This document shows positions 6,919-7,526 of a stretch of DNA of 7,526 nt, in pieces (position 1 is the stretch's first letter; the number at the start of each line of letters is the position of its first letter). Location of the stretch: positions 1 to 7,526 of the forward strand of contig CAIJKT010000511.1 in the NCBI GenBank assembly GCA_903821255.1, read 5' to 3'. The notes beneath the pieces were generated by a model, which saw only the letters and a list, made by a program, of their open reading frames with translations, had not been told where the DNA came from and did no database searches. The stretch comes from an uncultured Lentisphaeria bacterium (GTDB taxonomy: Bacteria; Verrucomicrobiota; Lentisphaeria; Victivallales; Victivallaceae). A program made the position numbers and the translations under genes.

Positions 6919-7526
6919 ATGAAAATGTGGAATATCCAGGAACTTTTTAAAACGCCGGAAACTTATGATGCGCCGGGGTTCAATTATCCCGGCATGACTC
7001 CTGTCTTCTATGACGGACTGCCGTATCATGGCAAACCTACCCGTATTTTCGCCTGGTACGGGATGCCGGCCAGCGCGACAAAAAAGAAAAAAGTTCCCGG
7101 CATCGTACTGGTTCACGGCGGCGGCGGAACCGCTTTCGGCGACTGGATCAGACTGTGGAACTCCAGGGGCTATGCCGCGATCGCCATGGATACCTGCGGC
7201 GGCGTTCCGGCATGGAGTGAAAGCTCGCACTGTCAGAACCTCTGGCCGCGCCATGCACACTCCGGACCGGCGGGATGGGGCAACTATGCCCAGACTGAAC
7301 TGCCCGCACATAACCAATGGATGTATCATGCGGCAGCCTCGGTAGTACTCGGGCATTCCCTTTTGCGCTCATTGCCTGAGGTAAATCCAGACAAAATCGG
7401 ACTGACCGGCATCTCCTGGGGCGGTGTTCTGACTTGCGTTGCAGCCGGAATCGACCCCCGCTTTGCTTTCGCCGTTCCGGTGTACGGCTGCGGTTTTCTT
7501 GACGACGGATGCTGCGGCCTCTACAA
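6919..7526 (+). CDS. Alpha/beta hydrolase, dienelactone-hydrolase/acetylxylan-esterase-like, 3'-truncated by window edge
   Basis: Partial gene (202 full codons visible) with no stop before the right edge, preceded by an in-frame TGA at 6871. It starts MKMWNIQEL and has no signal peptide or hydrophobic N-terminal segment, so the product is probably cytoplasmic. Counting from 6919: a family-like lead containing FYDGLPYHGKPTRIFAWYGMP (about 27-47), a lysine-rich linker K55-K58, a central strand ending in the oxyanion-type loop HGGGGT at 66-71, AIAMD, and the nucleophile elbow GISWGG at 164-169 with Ser166. The catalytic acid and His would lie beyond the window. The fold and a serine-hydrolase mechanism are well supported. 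The substrate is not; deacetylation of carbohydrate esters is the likely role by resemblance, but a peptidase of the S9 type is an alternative. It is transcribed away from the ior operon and shows no functional link to it. Confidence 0.85.
   Translation, partial: MKMWNIQELFKTPETYDAPGFNYPGMTPVFYDGLPYHGKPTRIFAWYGMPASATKKKKVPGIVLVHGGGGTAFGDWIRLWNSRGYAAIAMDTCGGVPAWSESSHCQNLWPRHAHSGPAGWGNYAQTELPAHNQWMYHAAASVVLGHSLLRSLPEVNPDKIGLTGISWGGVLTCVAAGIDPRFAFAVPVYGCGFLDDGCCGLY

Noticed and set aside
7077..7094. Two A6 runs in the hydrolase (aaaaaagaaaaaa), in phase as A-AAA-AAG, the classic -1 slippery heptamer
   Set aside because: The -1 frame soon reaches a stop, no stimulatory stem or upstream spacing element was evident, and the run simply encodes a Lys-rich linker. 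The zero frame remains open with all motifs on both sides.

Overview
The window looks like chromosomal DNA of an anaerobic, probably Gram-negative bacterium. The main clue is a tightly packed operon for a ferredoxin-type arylpyruvate oxidoreductase and an aryl-CoA ligase, a pairing typical of strict anaerobes. The 3'-most gene resembles the cytoplasmic dienelactone-hydrolase/acetylxylan-esterase-like proteins I associate with Lentisphaerae/Planctomycetes-type genomes. The calcium pump resembles the PMCA-type pumps of gut Bacteroidetes and PVC bacteria. A Lentisphaerae-like host is my best guess, but this is recall and not a search result.

Layout. Bases 1-2817 (+) carry a P-type Ca2+-ATPase that is cut by the left edge; only its cytosolic N-terminus is missing. 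It converges on, and overlaps by 6 bp, a four-gene operon on the minus strand. In transcription order the operon is iorA (6754-5141), iorB (5141-4566), paaK (4553-3246) and a tandem-ACT-domain protein (3243-2812). These genes are separated by a 1-base overlap, 12 bases and 2 bases, so co-transcription and translational coupling are very likely. An AT-rich divergent region (6755-6918) separates iorA from a plus-strand alpha/beta-hydrolase gene that begins at about 6919 and runs off the right edge.

How the genes work together. IorAB interconverts arylpyruvates and arylacetyl-CoA with ferredoxin as electron carrier. PaaK interconverts arylacetates and arylacetyl-CoA at the cost of ATP. Together they form a two-step path between free aryl acids and aryl keto acids. 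It can run as aromatic amino acid fermentation or, with PaaK in its activating direction, as salvage of arylacetates into Phe/Tyr/Trp by reductive carboxylation. The ACT protein is a plausible amino-acid sensor for the pathway. The ATPase and the esterase have no visible functional link to it.

Most notable points: IorA ends before the C-terminal 2x[4Fe-4S] ferredoxin domain of the classical enzyme, and the loss is clean. The calcium pump has about 85 extra residues with two additional hydrophobic segments between M3 and M4. No RNA gene, CRISPR array, insertion sequence or convincing intrinsic terminator was seen.
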